From Planctomycetota bacterium (GTDB lineage: Bacteria > Planctomycetota > Planctomycetia > Pirellulales > Pirellulaceae), in assembly GCA_963204915.1 (NCBI GenBank), contig CAUJHS010000057.1, positions 78,909-142,908 on the forward strand: DNA of 64,000 bases, read 5' to 3'. Positions 28,669 to 36,721 of the stretch are shown in pieces. How positions within the stretch are numbered: position 1 is the first letter of the stretch; each line of letters opens with the position of its first letter. Under the pieces are notes generated by a model. It was not told the origin of the DNA, made no database searches, and saw only the letters and a program-made list of their open reading frames with translations. The position numbers were made by a program, and so were the translations under genes.

Positions 28669-28835
28669 TGGCGTGATCGAGCGAGCGTGAATGCTCGCTT
28701 CCGCGGTGCAGCGGACGGCGCGTTTCTCCTTGAATTACGGCGACTCATCGGGGCGTTCCTCTTGGAAGTACGACCTTCGGGCGAGGCGACCGTTTCGCAC
28801 CCGGTTGTACAACGTTTCACGACACGGAGGTCAGG

Positions 28836-29174
28836 TCAGCCGATCATCGCCGCGGCGAGAATGATCGAAAGGCCCAGAATGACCGCCGCCATGATAATCG
28901 CCAGCGCGATGTTTTGATCCTCCTCGATCTCTTTAATCACCGGGAACGGCGCGAACTTGACCATCACCCAAATCGACGCGGCGAAGAGCGCCACACCGAT
29001 CACGGTGAACACGATGGACAGCATCAAGGGGCGGCCCAGGTCGTGCGTCAAACTTACACCGCCCGGAGCGGCGAGGTCGGACTCCAGACCATCGGGTTGC
29101 GCGTGCGCGGCTTGCCCCATGACGAGGACCAGACCAACAACAATCAGGCAGAACAACGTAGAAAGTTTGGGCAT
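28836..29174 (-). CDS. DUF350-like membrane protein with signal peptide
   Basis: 112 aa from ATG 29174. Begins with a cleavable-looking signal (MPKLSTLFCLIVVGLVLVMGQAAHAQ in two parts), then a short extracytoplasmic stretch and two hydrophobic helices (about residues 49-72 and 88-110) separated by KFAPFPVIKEIEEDQNIA. The second part (IEEDQNIALAIIMAAVILGL) fits the DUF350/YjfL repeat, which usually occurs twice in the family; here only one copy is present. Neighbours are the aminopropyltransferase and a DUF4178 protein, matching the gene company known for DUF350. Confidence 0.7.
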   Translation of the reverse strand: MPKLSTLFCLIVVGLVLVMGQAAHAQPDGLESDLAAPGGVSLTHDLGRPLMLSIVFTVIGVALFAASIWVMVKFAPFPVIKEIEEDQNIALAIIMAAVILGLSIILAAAMIG

Positions 29175-29292
29175 GGGCGTCTCTTGGCAGGAGCGAAGAT
29201 TGGTCGGAAAAAGTGGTTCGGGTTGCTGCGTCGTGCAGAATGCGGTGGTAGGCGAAAGTGGACGATCGGCGATTGATTACGGTTCTCGTGGG

Positions 29293-29508
29293 TCACTTGC
29301 CCCAGCCAAAGCCTCCTCCGCCGCCGTATCCGCCCCGATTGCGTCCCGACCCGTAAAAAATGTAACTGCCGCCCGAGCCGGAGCTGGAGGAATACGCGGT
29401 GGGAACCGGATCGCGCGTCGAGCTGCCCCATTCCCAGCCCGTCCACGACCAGACCAGATACCCTGCGATGAGTACGCCGCCAGTTACGGTATAGATTTGT
29501 CGCCACAT
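29293..29508 (-). CDS. Tiny single-pass membrane protein with Gly-rich tail
   Basis: 71 aa from ATG 29508 (a TTG at 29541 would add 11 residues). One hydrophobic helix near the N-terminus (VTGGVLIAGYLVWSW), then a Ser/Gly/Tyr-rich tail ending NRGGYGGGGGFGWGK. It lies 59 bases after the DUF4178 gene and 118 before the DUF350 gene, all on the minus strand. No family recognised; position argues that it belongs to the same system. Confidence 0.6.
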   Translation of the reverse strand: MWRQIYTVTGGVLIAGYLVWSWTGWEWGSSTRDPVPTAYSSSSGSGGSYIFYGSGRNRGGYGGGGGFGWGK

Positions 29509-29567
29509 GGGATGCGGTGGAACGATTCGAGAAATACGCAACGCGCCGGCACGCGCCGGCGGTCTGC

Positions 29568-31535
29568 TTAACCATAGGGGCTATAGTCGCTTTCACTCCA
29601 GCGTTGTTTTTCAAAGTTGAACTGATGCAACGCCGTGAGGATCGCGGGAATCGACAAAAACACGATCAGCAAAAACCAGTACAGGAACCGCGGCGAACCT
29701 TCGTAAATTTGGACGGTCAGCCGCGGCGAATCGACGCTCATGTTGTGCCACTTCACGTCCATGTGCAGCGTGTAACTGCCGGAAGGCAAAGCCGACAGGT
29801 ACTTCGACCGGCTGCGGCCCAGGCCGGCGTCGTCGGTTTCGACAGGAACGGTGAAGTCGCGCACGACGCCATTTTCCGTGTTGTACAAGTCGCCGTCGAC
29901 ATACATCCAGGAAAGAGGCGACGAAGTCGCCGCGACGACCCGCAAGTTTCGTCCTCGCACTTGAATTGGCTTTGCGGCAAACACGCGGTGCTCGGGGTTC
30001 GTGGTGGCCGCCAGCGCGAAGGTTTCCTCATAGATCTTGCGATTGGGCGAAACCAGGTACACCAACAGTCCCGCCACCAGCGCCGCCAGCAACAAGTACA
30101 TCCACCGGCGGTACACGCCTTGATGCGGGTAAGGCTGATTCGGCGCCACATGGAACATCGGCGAGCGCACCTTCACCCCAAACGCCTTGCTCACCACCGG
30201 CGCGGGCGTGTACTCGCCCAAGGTCCAGTTCACCTCGGTTGAGTAAGATTCCTCCCCCGCGGCGCCAGACGGCTTTTTCTTCTTATTCTTGAGTTGCTTC
30301 CGTTTCTTCTGCGCATTCGGGGTTTCGAAAACCTCATCGGAGTCCGCCTCGCGCGAGAGCATATACGGCGGGCTGACAAAGTCGCGCGAGAACACGCGCT
30401 CGCCCACGGCCACTTGCCAATAGAACTCGCCGCGCACGTACGTCACTTCCGGCATGGATTTATCGAACAACCGATAGTGGCGCCCGCGAAACATGGCGCT
30501 GCGGGCGCTCGCTTTTACTTCGCCCGGCGGGACCGCTTCGCCCAAAGTCCAATGATTGTTGCTATGCACCAGCCACTTGAACGGAGCGCGCGGGCGGTAC
30601 AGCAGGTATTCTTGCCAGTAGTAACTTTTTCCCTCGTAAATCACGCGCCGTTGCAGGAAACCGATGACGGTGTACTCTTGCCCGTTGAGGTTTCCTTGGC
30701 CGCCTAGCGGCAACACCGGCTCCACGGTGTGCGTGGTCGCCTTTTGAATAAACACGAGGTTGCCCTGATTCACATCGTGCAGGCTGCCGCAAAACGTGCA
30801 AGCAATGCGTAACGATCGGTCGGGCGCGCGCAGTTGTAACGTTCCGCCGCAGTTGGGACAACTCACTTGGACCGCCGAAGTCTCTTGCGACGCCTCTTCC
30901 CGGCTGGCCGCCGTGGCCAAGCCCAACTGTTCGAGCGTGTATTGACCGCCTACATACAGGTCGCGCTGGCCGCCGTCTTCCGATAACGTGGCGAAGGTTC
31001 CGTCGACGCCGGAAAAGTCGGCGTAGTTCAGCGGTTCGCCCGGATGCGGAACATACGGCAATTCGCCCTCGGCCGAGATGACCGCAGCGCGGCCGATTTC
31101 CGCCACTTTGACGCGCCCCGCCTTGGGCAGTTCCACTTCTTGCTCCAGGCGCAACTGAGCCAAACGCGGCACGTCGGCGTTGGTGGGAATGGGCGTCGGC
31201 GCCGTGATGTACCAGCGGCCTTGCGCTTCGGCCAGCCACGCCCAATGCTCGCTATCGCGGAAAGCACAGTACCATTCATCCCACACGCCGCCAGCAGCAT
31301 GACGGTATTGAATGCGCCCCACGATTTCAAACGGCCGGCCGCGAATTGCGCCATCGAGCCCCAGTTGCAGCGGCGAGTCGGTTTGGGTCAGGTCGGCGAC
31401 TTTGCCGTAACTTTCCAGGCGTCCCTCGCCGCGGCCGCACAACGTCTCACAGTAGGAACAGACCGCGACCAACGAGGACTCGACGGTAAACGTCACCTCG
31501 GCGCCGCAGGTCGGACAAAACGCTTGCAAAGCCAC
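29568..31535 (-). CDS. Double zinc-ribbon, double DUF4178 membrane protein
   Basis: 655 aa if GTG 31535 is used (MALQAFCPTCGAEV); TTG 31538 is possible and the frame stays open up to 31802 across the divergent promoter. Order: zinc ribbon CPTC...CSYC; DUF4178 (EIVGRIQYRHAAGGVWDEWY ... WAWLAEAQGRWYI); second zinc ribbon CPNC...CTFC; second DUF4178 (YTVIGFLQRRVIYEGKSYYW ... WLVHSNNHWTL); an unusually basic loop KKRKQLKNKKKKPSG; a TM helix near residue 485-505; an extracytoplasmic beta-rich domain; and a final TM helix. First gene of the group with DUF350 and the aminopropyltransferase. Confidence 0.8.
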   Translation of the reverse strand: MALQAFCPTCGAEVTFTVESSLVAVCSYCETLCGRGEGRLESYGKVADLTQTDSPLQLGLDGAIRGRPFEIVGRIQYRHAAGGVWDEWYCAFRDSEHWAWLAEAQGRWYITAPTPIPTNADVPRLAQLRLEQEVELPKAGRVKVAEIGRAAVISAEGELPYVPHPGEPLNYADFSGVDGTFATLSEDGGQRDLYVGGQYTLEQLGLATAASREEASQETSAVQVSCPNCGGTLQLRAPDRSLRIACTFCGSLHDVNQGNLVFIQKATTHTVEPVLPLGGQGNLNGQEYTVIGFLQRRVIYEGKSYYWQEYLLYRPRAPFKWLVHSNNHWTLGEAVPPGEVKASARSAMFRGRHYRLFDKSMPEVTYVRGEFYWQVAVGERVFSRDFVSPPYMLSREADSDEVFETPNAQKKRKQLKNKKKKPSGAAGEESYSTEVNWTLGEYTPAPVVSKAFGVKVRSPMFHVAPNQPYPHQGVYRRWMYLLLAALVAGLLVYLVSPNRKIYEETFALAATTNPEHRVFAAKPIQVRGRNLRVVAATSSPLSWMYVDGDLYNTENGVVRDFTVPVETDDAGLGRSRSKYLSALPSGSYTLHMDVKWHNMSVDSPRLTVQIYEGSPRFLYWFLLIVFLSIPAILTALHQFNFEKQRWSESDYSPYG

Positions 31536-31697
31536 CAACGAACCGTGAACCTTTCCAGTTCGAACCGCCGACGAGTTGGTACGAAACGCCCCCGGCCAAC
31601 GACCGGTTACAATGAGTCGCCGGTAGTTCGTACCACGTTCGCGTTGCCTTCGCAACACGGTGATGAAATTCTTCCGCCACGTGAAGCCCCAAGCACG

Positions 31698-32495
31698 ATG
31701 CACAACATCAACCCCACCGACGGACCGCGCGTGATCGACTGGGGTAAGACCTCGGCCGATTACGCCGAGTGGCGGCCCGATTATCCGCCCGAGTTCTATC
31801 ACCGCTTAGCGGCGCTGGGGGTTGGTCTGCCGGGGCAAACCATTCTGGATCTCGGCTCCGGCGTCGGTTTTCTGGCTCGCACCTTCGCGCGACAGGGGGC
31901 GGAAGTGGCCGGCATCGATATTTCCGCAGGACAAATTGACGCCGCGCAGCACCTAGCGGCGGCGGAAAACCTGAAGATTGACTACCGCGTGGCTCCGGCC
32001 GAAGCGACCGGTTTTCCCGACGCCTCGTTCGACGCCATTACCGCCAGCCAGTGCTGGCTGTACTTTGACGCGCCGCGCGCCATCCGCGAAGTCAAACGCT
32101 TGTTACGCCCCGGCGGCGTGCTGGTCACGGCGCATTTGTGCTGGTTGCCGCGCCAGGATCGCATCGCGCGCGCTTCCGAAGAACTGGTGCTGCGTCACAA
32201 CCCGCACTGGGGCGCGGCCGATTGGCCGGGGGTCATTCCGCCGATTCCGCCGTGGGCCGTGGGCGAGTTCAACCTGGTGGGAATGTTCGTGTTCGACACG
32301 TCGCTCTGCTTTACGCGCGAACGGTGGCGCGGCCGGATGCGCGCCTGCCGCGGCGTGGGCGCGACGCTTTCGCCGGAGGAAGTCGCCCGCTTCGACGCAG
32401 CCCACACGGCGCTGCTGGAGCAAATTGCGCCGGAGGAGTTCACCGTGCGGCACCGGATCGATTGTCACCTTCTTCAACCGGCGCCCACGCCGTGA
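31698..32495 (+). CDS. Class I SAM-dependent methyltransferase
   Basis: 265 aa from ATG 31698. Methyltransf_11/25-type: TILDLGSGVGFLARTFARQG (motif I), VAGIDISAGQIDAAQ, ATGFPDASFDAITASQCWLY (motif II/III) and LRPGGVLVTAH. No signal peptide, so cytoplasmic. It is divergent from the DUF4178 gene across about 160 bases; whether it shares regulation with that group is unknown. Substrate cannot be inferred, though the overall layout resembles small-molecule methylases of the UbiE-like group. Confidence 0.85.
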   Translation: MHNINPTDGPRVIDWGKTSADYAEWRPDYPPEFYHRLAALGVGLPGQTILDLGSGVGFLARTFARQGAEVAGIDISAGQIDAAQHLAAAENLKIDYRVAPAEATGFPDASFDAITASQCWLYFDAPRAIREVKRLLRPGGVLVTAHLCWLPRQDRIARASEELVLRHNPHWGAADWPGVIPPIPPWAVGEFNLVGMFVFDTSLCFTRERWRGRMRACRGVGATLSPEEVARFDAAHTALLEQIAPEEFTVRHRIDCHLLQPAPTP

Positions 32496-32651
32496 GCTAA
32501 ACTTGCGGGGGCAGTGTTGCGGCGTTCCCGCTGCGCGCCTCCTTCGGACGCTCCTGGCCGGCGCGTTGTGGCGCCAAGCGACCGCCCCTGGTCCCTCGCC
32601 GCGAAACGATCGTCCGCAAAGCTGTTTCTGTCCGCAAAGCTGTCGCCTCCC

Positions 32652-34238
32652 ATGCAATTGTCACCGTCGGCCCCTGAGATGCTCTCGTCATTCGTCCAAC
32701 GGGCGCAAGGACTGTACACCTTGCCGGCCGTCGCATTGAAGGTGCTCGAGTTGACCTCCTCGCCGCAAGTCGACGCGCGGGCGATCAAGAACTGCATCGA
32801 GAACGATCCGGCCCTTGCGGCCAAGTTGCTGCGCGTGGTGAATAGTTCCTTGTTCGGGCTTTCGCGCCAAGTGAACGATCTGAATCAGGCCTTGGCGCTG
32901 ATGGGCGTACAGCCTTTGAAGCTGCTGGTGCTGGGCTTCAGCTTGCCCAAGCGATTGTTCGAAGGACTTCAGGCCGAGACCCTTGCATCGTATTGGCGGC
33001 GCACGTTGACCAAGGCCACCGCCGCGCGAGCTTTGAGCGAAGCGGGCTGGCGCGAAGGAGGCGAAGAAGCCTTCCTGGCGGGGCTGTTGCAAGATATCGG
33101 CCAGTTGGCGCTGGTGCAGGACTTAGGCGAACCGTACGCCCGATTCCTGCAGCAGGCCCGGAAGGAAGGCGGCGATCTGCCGGCGCTGGAGCTTGCGGCC
33201 TTTGGTTTCGATCATGCGATCTTCAGCGCCCGATTGCTCGACCACTGGAATTTGCCCGCGTCACTGGTTCGCGCGGTGGCCGAACGCCAAGAGATCGAGC
33301 ACTTGGCCGCCCTGCCCGACGACCAGCGGCGACTTGCGCAGACGTTGCACCTGGCTGAGTTGACGGCCCGCGTCGTGGCCGACGGGCAGTCGCGAGCGCT
33401 CATACCGCTGCATCAGGCCTCGCGACGATACACCCGCCTGACGGCGCAGCAACTGGACGGCGTGTTAATCGCCCTCCAACAAACGGTCGAACAAGTCGCT
33501 CGCGCGCTCAACCTGGAAATCGGAGTTGGTCTAGATTGTCGCCTCCTTTTGGAGGAAGCCAGCCGATTGATGGCCGAGGCGGCTCCGGCGGCGACCCTCG
33601 AACTGGAGCGAGCCGCCGAAGAAACGGCGCTCTGGCAACAAGCGGCGTCGCTGCGCGACTCGGTGACGGAGTTCCTCGCCGGCAACGGCGCGCGACGCAC
33701 GCCGGCGCCAAGTCCGAACCAGGCCGATCGTTGGACCGAGGACGACCGTGCTCGCGCCGCGTATGAAGCCGCACTGGCGGCCCGTTTGGACGAGGCGGTG
33801 AATCGTTGTCGTCAGCGGCGCACCGGCGTCAGCTTACTCGTGGCGGCCGTCGATCAGGAACGCCGTCTCGTGTGGAAGAACGGGCCGGAAGGCGTCAGCC
33901 GCGCGGCGCAACTCGTCATGGCCACCGGACGCGCGCTGGGGGACCTGTCGAACGAATGCCTGGCGTTGGGGGGCACGCGTTGTGTGCTCATGCTGGAGAA
34001 TTGCGAACGCCCCCAAGCCGTGGCGCTGGCGCGGCGTTGGGTGGAAGCCGTGGCGCAGTGTACGGCGTCGCGTGAGGAGTGGTTTGGCGCCCCCGTCACG
34101 ATGAGCGTCGGCGCCGCGACGCTCGCCATACCGCCGCGCAATTTTCCGCCGCGCGAACTCTTCGAAGCGGCCTGGCGCTGCTTGTATGCCGCCCAATCCG
34201 CCGGCGGCAACACCGTCAAAAGCATCGACATCTTTTGA
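32652..34238 (+). CDS. HDOD domain protein with degenerate GGDEF domain
   Basis: 528 aa from ATG 32652. Residues about 12-215 form an HDOD domain: LYTLPAVALKVLELTSSPQV, NDPALAAKLLRVVNSSLFGL, LNQALALMGVQPLKLLVLGF, and an altered HD-like LAGLLQDIGQLAL. The C-terminal ~150 residues align in pattern with diguanylate cyclases (GRALGDLSNECLALGGTRCVLMLENC, cited in two parts; VTMSVGAATL; LYAAQSAGGNTVKS) but GGDEF reads GGTRC, so synthesis of c-di-GMP is unlikely. A signalling scaffold is the best guess. The 156 bases upstream hold no other gene. Confidence 0.8.
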   Translation: MQLSPSAPEMLSSFVQRAQGLYTLPAVALKVLELTSSPQVDARAIKNCIENDPALAAKLLRVVNSSLFGLSRQVNDLNQALALMGVQPLKLLVLGFSLPKRLFEGLQAETLASYWRRTLTKATAARALSEAGWREGGEEAFLAGLLQDIGQLALVQDLGEPYARFLQQARKEGGDLPALELAAFGFDHAIFSARLLDHWNLPASLVRAVAERQEIEHLAALPDDQRRLAQTLHLAELTARVVADGQSRALIPLHQASRRYTRLTAQQLDGVLIALQQTVEQVARALNLEIGVGLDCRLLLEEASRLMAEAAPAATLELERAAEETALWQQAASLRDSVTEFLAGNGARRTPAPSPNQADRWTEDDRARAAYEAALAARLDEAVNRCRQRRTGVSLLVAAVDQERRLVWKNGPEGVSRAAQLVMATGRALGDLSNECLALGGTRCVLMLENCERPQAVALARRWVEAVAQCTASREEWFGAPVTMSVGAATLAIPPRNFPPRELFEAAWRCLYAAQSAGGNTVKSIDIF

Positions 34239-34305
34239 CCGCCACACGCTGCGGAATCGCACACATGGGCCTATACTATGCTCAACCCTGTTCTCGGCGA
34301 TTCCT

Positions 34306-34572
34306 ATGACGCGAACGGCTTCCAGTGCATCGGACGATGACCCTATCGTGGTGAAGCTGCGCCTGCTTGGCGCTCATGTTCAAGTGGACGGATTGGGGCA
34401 GGTTCGTCATATCCGCTTTGCTGGACAGTCCTTTACCGATGCACACATCGATCAACTCGCGGAGATTACGGGCCTAGAATCGATCGATGTTCGCGATACT
34501 TCAATTACCCTGCGCGGAGCAAGAAGACTCCAACAATTGCTGCCAGGCGTTGTCGTCCAGTATCGAGAGTAA
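34306..34572 (+). CDS. Small leucine-rich-repeat-like protein
   Basis: 88 aa from ATG 34306. Alternating pattern VRHIRFAGQSFTDAHIDQLA then LESIDVRDTSITLRGARRLQ resembles two LRR-type units of the planctomycete sort (L-x2-L-x-L-x-x-T). No signal peptide. It is followed after 6 bases by a 48-aa membrane protein, so the two may be translated together. Function unknown. Confidence 0.6.
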   Translation: MTRTASSASDDDPIVVKLRLLGAHVQVDGLGQVRHIRFAGQSFTDAHIDQLAEITGLESIDVRDTSITLRGARRLQQLLPGVVVQYRE

Positions 34573-34578
34573 CCGCCC

Positions 34579-34725
34579 ATGCCCAAGTTGACCCTTCGCG
34601 ACCTATTCTGGCTTTTAACTCTGGCCGCTGTGCTGATGGCGTGGTGGGTGGATCATCGGCGGCTGAAAGAAGAGAACGATCTGGTTTGGCAGGAACTTTT
34701 GGATCGCAGCGAGGCGATTCCGTGA
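34579..34725 (+). CDS. 48-aa membrane protein
   Basis: 48 aa from ATG 34579 to TGA 34725, 6 bases after the LRR-like gene. MPKLTLRDLFWLLTLAAVLM is a hydrophobic N-terminal helix preceded by the T-x-R-D-L-F-W pattern common at the start of small planctomycete membrane proteins, followed by WWVDHRRLKEENDLVWQELL, a charged helix. The arrangement recalls membrane-anchored short coiled coils. Too short for standard ORF cut-offs but in keeping with the clade. Confidence 0.6.
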   Translation: MPKLTLRDLFWLLTLAAVLMAWWVDHRRLKEENDLVWQELLDRSEAIP

Positions 34726-34950
34726 CCGAACGACTGACCCACATTAGCCCGCGACCTGCCCTGCACGCGGCTTGCGGGTTGTTCCTCGCTTACTACAACT
34801 TTTGTTGGCGCCCGCGCGTCGCAAACAACTGTGGAAAGCGAGGACGGCGCCGCGTTCTGCATCCGATGGCCGCCAAGGTGACGGATCGACTTTGGACGTG
34901 AGAGGATTTGTACGAACGGGTTCGCGAGTATCTGTAAACGGCGGTTACAA

Positions 34951-34980
34951 TAAACGCTCCGGAATCAACCGGGGCGTTTA
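34951..34980 (+). terminator. Hairpin between small membrane genes
   Basis: TAAACGCTCCGG and CCGGGGCGTTTA (34951-34962 and 34969-34980) pair over 12 positions with one G-T pair and a six-base loop. A short T-containing stretch follows. It may end the LRR-like/48-aa transcript. The 225 bases before it (34726-34950) show no gene. Confidence 0.5.
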
Positions 34981-35013
34981 TGTTTCGTGTCTGCGGTGAA
35001 GCAGAACGGCCGA

Positions 35014-35481
35014 ATGATCCAAGAGAATCCGTACCAAGCGCCAAGATTTGTAACGGCTCAACCGCCGAGTTATCCCGTTGTTAATCGTTTTTTGGCCTCC
35101 GCTACCTGTGCGCTCGTGCCGATCCTTGTAGGAAGCTTCGTCGGTTTCGTGTATGCGGCCAGCACCGCGAAGAATTACGGGAACATCCCTTTCGCCGCCG
35201 AAATGACCAATGCCGCCATCGTGGTCGGCGTTCTAGCTCCAATCTGCGCCATTGCGACGTGGCTATTTAAGTGGTGGTACTCGTTGCCGTGGAAACTTGT
35301 ACTCCACGATACCATCTTGGCCCTGGCGGTCGAATTGGCGTTTATGGCCTTGGTGATTTTGTCTTGTAGAAACAAAGATTCCAGAAGACCTCACGACCCG
35401 CCCAGGACGAACGTTTCGCACGTCTTGCGTTTGGGATATAATCGCGGTTTCACGCCACCGCAGGCAAGGACGGAGCGATGA
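35014..35481 (+). CDS. Planctomycete NPYQAP-type small membrane protein
   Basis: 155 aa from ATG 35014 (MIQENPYQAPRF); GTG 34987 would add nine residues. The NPYQ(A/S)P opening is a recurrent N-terminal tag of planctomycete membrane proteins. Three hydrophobic segments (about residues 30-50, 65-84 and 95-115) and a polar Arg-rich tail. The tail (HVLRLGYNRGFTPPQARTER) looks less protein-like and the gene may end in a frameshifted 3' part. Function unknown. Confidence 0.55.
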   Translation: MIQENPYQAPRFVTAQPPSYPVVNRFLASATCALVPILVGSFVGFVYAASTAKNYGNIPFAAEMTNAAIVVGVLAPICAIATWLFKWWYSLPWKLVLHDTILALAVELAFMALVILSCRNKDSRRPHDPPRTNVSHVLRLGYNRGFTPPQARTER

Positions 35482-35603
35482 CCGCTCTTGAGCAATGCGG
35501 GAAGGGTTTGTTTCGCGGCGTAGGAGTCGCATTGCTCGTGCAATCTCGCGGCGCTGCCGCATCAGGCATGTTCTTTGCATAGCCGCGCAGGACGAGAGCT
35601 TTC

Positions 35604-36695
35604 ATGACCGACGACTTGCAACCCCATTCAACGCACGAACCGCGCCCGGCCGACGCCAGCGAGGAATTTGAGCATCGCGAGGACCATCAGCCGATTGACG
35701 ATCTGGTGGAGCGGATCCGCCTGACCGCCGACAAGCTGTTGCACGACCACACCTCGCGCGGCGACGTGAAGATTCTGGATCGCACCCTGCGCGAGCTGCG
35801 GTACGCTTTCAAAGTGTTCGCCAAGTACCGCGATCGCCGCAAGGTGACGGTGTTCGGCTCGGCCCGCACCACGCCCGACAAGCCCGCGTATCAACAAGCG
35901 ATGGAGTTCGGCCGCGCCATGGCCAAGGCGGGGTGGATGGTCGTGACCGGCGCCGGCGGCGGCATCATGGAGGCCGGCCACCTCGGCTCGGGCCGCGAAA
36001 TGGCCATGGGGCTGAACATCATGCTCCCCTTCGAGCAGGCCGCGAACTCGGTCATCGCGGGCGACCACAAACTCGTCCACATGAAATACTTCTTCACGCG
36101 CAAGTTGATGTTTGTGAAGGAGTGCGATGCGCTGGTGTGCCTCCCCGGCGGCATGGGCACGCTGGATGAAGCCATGGAAGTGCTCACGCTGCTGCAAACC
36201 GGCAAACGCAATCCGGCGCCCGTGGTGTTCCTGGATGAGCCGGGTGGAACCTACTGGCAAACGTTTCACGAGTTCATCGAAGGCAACCTGTTGGGCCATG
36301 CGATGATCTCGCCGGAAGACCTGCGGCTGTACAAAGTGACCGACTCGGTGGACGAAGCGGCGTACGAAGTGTTGAACTTCTACAGCATGTATCACAGCAT
36401 GCGCTACGTGCGCGACACGCTGGTGTTCCGCCTGAACAAGCCCCCGAGCGACGAGTTGCTGGCCGAAATCAACCGCGACTTTGCCGATATTCTGGTCGAA
36501 GGCCGCTTTGTCGTTTCTGGGCCGTTGCCCGAGGAGAACGAACCTGGACTGGCGAAGCTGCCGCGATTGTCGTTTCACTTCAATCGCCGCAACTTGGGCC
36601 GTTTGCGCGAACTGATTGACTGCCTGAACCGCGGTTATGTGACGTTCGTGGAGAAAATTCCGTCGCAAGACGACGAACCGCCTGCGGAAGCGTGA
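35604..36695 (+). CDS. LOG family (TIGR00730-like) Rossmann-fold protein
   Basis: 363 aa from ATG 35604. The central domain carries the LOG/lysine-decarboxylase-like signature: [35 protein letters not shown] and the [12 protein letters not shown] motif (PGGxGTxxE) near residue 190. LOG enzymes release free cytokinin-type bases by cleaving nucleoside 5'-monophosphates; in bacteria many act as nucleotide-5'-monophosphate nucleosidases. Compared with the ~190-aa LOG core this protein has about 80 extra N-terminal and 100 extra C-terminal residues, as in the longer bacterial branch. Stands alone. Confidence 0.85.
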   Translation: MTDDLQPHSTHEPRPADASEEFEHREDHQPIDDLVERIRLTADKLLHDHTSRGDVKILDRTLRELRYAFKVFAKYRDRRKVTVFGSARTTPDKPAYQQAMEFGRAMAKAGWMVVTGAGGGIMEAGHLGSGREMAMGLNIMLPFEQAANSVIAGDHKLVHMKYFFTRKLMFVKECDALVCLPGGMGTLDEAMEVLTLLQTGKRNPAPVVFLDEPGGTYWQTFHEFIEGNLLGHAMISPEDLRLYKVTDSVDEAAYEVLNFYSMYHSMRYVRDTLVFRLNKPPSDELLAEINRDFADILVEGRFVVSGPLPEENEPGLAKLPRLSFHFNRRNLGRLRELIDCLNRGYVTFVEKIPSQDDEPPAEA

Positions 36696-36721
36696 GACTT
36701 CACGCCCTCATGGGCCAACGC

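Noticed and set aside
34306..35481. Small-gene cluster as a cassette array
   Set aside because: No attC-like sites; the only hairpin (34951-34980) has terminator shape.
35628..36668. 346-codon minus-strand frame over the LOG-family gene
   Set aside because: Antisense shadow; His/Gln/Arg-rich without domain.
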